DNA from: Prevotellaceae bacterium
Lineage (GTDB): Bacteria; Bacteroidota; Bacteroidia; Bacteroidales; Bacteroidaceae
DNA: 7,886 nt
Direction of reading: 5' to 3'
Assembly: GCA_021204545.1 (NCBI GenBank)
Contig: JAJPZF010000081.1
Span: 1 to 7,886 of the forward strand
Positions within the stretch are counted from its first letter, which is position 1. Each line of letters opens with the position of its first letter. The translations under genes were made by a program, and so were the position numbers. Shown piece after piece: positions 6,919 to 7,886 of this stretch. The notes beneath the pieces were generated by a model. It was not told the DNA's origin and ran no database searches. It saw nothing but the letters and a program-made list of their open reading frames with translations.

Positions 6919-7563
6919 ATGCCACAACACCTAAAGACAAACCTCAACAGAGACATTGCCCGCGACATAGCGCGCATCTACTGCACCCTCAGCCTGATGG
7001 GAGTGGAGGCACTCGCCAAACTGCTCGTGCCGCTTAAGTACGCCAAAGGCTCGGTGGTGCTGCAAGAGGGAGAGGTGTGCAGGGCAATGTACTACGTTAG
7101 CCGGGGCATGGTGCGGCAGTACTACTACAAGAACCAAAAGGACGTGACCGAGCACTTCTCCTACGAGGGCAGGATATGCTTCTGCATAGAGAGCTTCCTC
7201 GAGCAGGAGCCAAGCCGCATCATCGTGGAGACCCTCGAGCCGACGACCCTCTACGCCATCCCCTACGAGGCGCTGCACGTGGCTATGATGCAGAACAACG
7301 AGATAGAGCTGCTCTACCGCAAGATACTCGAGCACGCACTCATCAGCAGTCAGGCGCACGCCGACTCGCAGCGCTTCGAGAACGCCAGGGAGCGTTACGA
7401 GCGGCTGCTCCACACCTACCCCGAGATAGTGCTGCGAGCCCCGATGCTCCACATCGCCTCCTTCCTGCAGATGACGCCCGAGACCCTCTCCAGAGTGCGC
7501 TCCGCCTACAACAGGGAGAACCCCGAGCGACGGGCTGAGGGCGACAAGGACTCGCCCGCCTGA
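6919..7563 (+). CDS. Crp/Fnr-family transcriptional regulator
   Basis: A 214-residue protein of the Bacteroidota Crp/Fnr type. A cyclic-nucleotide-binding-like beta-barrel covers about 25-115 (YAKGSVVLQEGEVCRAMYYVSRGMVRQYY). A long dimerisation helix spans about 120-160. The C-terminal helix-turn-helix reads APMLHIASFLQMTPETLSRVRSAY (split here between Q184 and M185 as two helices). The classical cAMP cassette with GE and RxAT is not evident, and there is no Fnr-style N-terminal cysteine cluster, so the ligand, if any, is unknown. The tail past about residue 198 is short and charged. The gene starts 27 nt after lepA with no obvious promoter or Shine-Dalgarno, and a strong terminator follows, so it probably depends on lepA transcription. 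Its targets cannot be inferred. Confidence 0.92.
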   Translation: MPQHLKTNLNRDIARDIARIYCTLSLMGVEALAKLLVPLKYAKGSVVLQEGEVCRAMYYVSRGMVRQYYYKNQKDVTEHFSYEGRICFCIESFLEQEPSRIIVETLEPTTLYAIPYEALHVAMMQNNEIELLYRKILEHALISSQAHADSQRFENARERYERLLHTYPEIVLRAPMLHIASFLQMTPETLSRVRSAYNRENPERRAEGDKDSPA

Positions 7564-7590
7564 GGGCAGACACTCGAGTACAAACGGCAC

Positions 7591-7633
7591 AAGCCTCGGC
7601 TTAGGACCCCCAACCCTAAGCCGAGGCTTTCTT
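7591..7633 (+). terminator. Strong terminator of the lepA operon
   Basis: AAGCCTCGGCTTAGG (7591-7605) and CCTAAGCCGAGGCTT (7615-7629) are perfectly complementary over 15 bp, with a nine-base loop ACCCCCAAC. TCTT follows, a short but acceptable T-rich end. It begins 27 nt after the Crp-family stop. The stem's left flank is not A-rich, so plus-strand termination is the likelier use. Confidence 0.88.
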
Positions 7634-7815
7634 ATGCCCTTCAACGAAGAGTTTGCAAAACGTTCGACGAACGTCCTGGAACTTGTTCGCCTAAACCTCT
7701 CCAACGCCTTCAATGAAGGCTTTGGAACTTGTTCAATACACAAGTTTGAACTCGTTCAATGAAGGGATTGCGACTTGTTCAATGAAGGGACTGGGGACGC
7801 TTCACTGAGAATCCC
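7632..7815. repeat. Tandem 23-bp palindromic repeat array (8 units)
   Basis: TTC recurs at 7640, 7663, 7686, 7709, 7732, 7755, 7778 and 7801, exactly 23 bp apart with no insertion or deletion. Aligned units give a left half of GSAACTTG followed by a right half of TTCAATGAAGGGATT. The sixth and seventh units are the closest pair (CGTTCAATGAAGGGATT against TGTTCAATGAAGGGACT); the first, third and eighth are more divergent. Most units are palindromic around TTCAATGAA. A 23-bp period is not a multiple of three, and no credible frame runs through it, so it is non-coding. It begins directly after the lepA-operon terminator. The function is unknown; a MITE-like or other intergenic repeat element is a reasonable reading. 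Confidence 0.85.
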
Positions 7816-7886
7816 CGAAGGGGTTGCCTACGGCGAGGCTCGGCTGCGCTCGCTGACGCGAGCAATGATTTTCCTTCGGGAAGAAA
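7812..7886. other. Cluster of short hairpins at the window end
   Basis: Three compact dyads follow the array: CCCC-GAA-GGGG at 7813-7823, GCTCGC-TGAC-GCGAGC at 7848-7863, and a six-pair stem at 7869-7884 closed by C-TTCG-G, a stable UUCG tetraloop. No reading frame here is convincing. The sequence is cut by the window end, so it may be the edge of a larger repeat element or a terminator for a gene beyond it. Confidence 0.45.

Noticed and set aside
7610..7632. An extra degenerate repeat unit overlapping the lepA-operon terminator
   Set aside because: CCAAC and GGCTTT match the fourth unit, but the middle does not and a gap is needed; the terminator stem explains the sequence better.
6931..7743. 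270-codon minus-strand frame over the Crp gene and part of the repeat array
   Set aside because: It is antisense to a clear Crp/Fnr protein and begins within the 23-bp repeats and crosses the terminator stem, which argues against a real gene.
7632..7815. CRISPR array
   Set aside because: The 23-bp units are directly contiguous and diverged, with no unique spacers between constant repeats and no cas genes nearby.
7632..7815. Plasmid iteron origin
   Set aside because: Unit length is similar to iterons, but there is no replication initiator gene and the context is chromosomal housekeeping genes.

Overview
The window looks like a chromosomal segment from the phylum Bacteroidota, order Bacteroidales, possibly Prevotella-like; the genus cannot be fixed from sequence alone. 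Three things point there. Four transcription starts carry the Bacteroidota promoter pair, a TTG/TTTG '-33' box about 19-21 nt before a TAnnTTTG-like '-7' box. Shine-Dalgarno sequences are weak and leaders are A-rich. The YebC and Crp/Fnr proteins are of the Bacteroidota type. Coding DNA is moderately GC-rich, with frequent ATA (Ile) and AGG (Arg) codons.

Layout. 1-505 has no convincing gene: an AT-rich first 200 nt, then several palindromes, ending in a promoter just before pheT. 506-4080 is a three-gene plus-strand operon: pheT (phenylalanyl-tRNA synthetase beta chain), a YebC/TACO1-family translation factor, and a small TSCPD-domain protein whose start overlaps the yebC stop. A hairpin at 4102-4128 separates this operon from a convergent minus-strand gene for a small lipoprotein (4131-4550). 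The lipoprotein gene and a 66-codon winged-helix gene (4704-4904) are transcribed divergently from a compact two-promoter region. After a strong terminator (5004-5043), lepA (elongation factor 4) and a Crp/Fnr-type regulator form a second plus-strand operon, closed by a 15-bp perfect hairpin terminator at 7591-7633.

The genes are mostly translation housekeeping: tRNA charging (PheT), ribosome-associated factors (YebC family, LepA), plus small regulators. Nothing in the coding regions indicates a defence system or mobile island.

The most unusual structure lies beyond the last terminator. At 7632-7815, eight tandem units run at exactly 23-bp spacing, centred on TTCAATGAA. Several units are individually palindromic with different arm sequences that still pair. 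The array is non-coding and is followed by a cluster of short hairpins running to the window end. It resembles a repeat-rich intergenic or MITE-like element rather than a gene.
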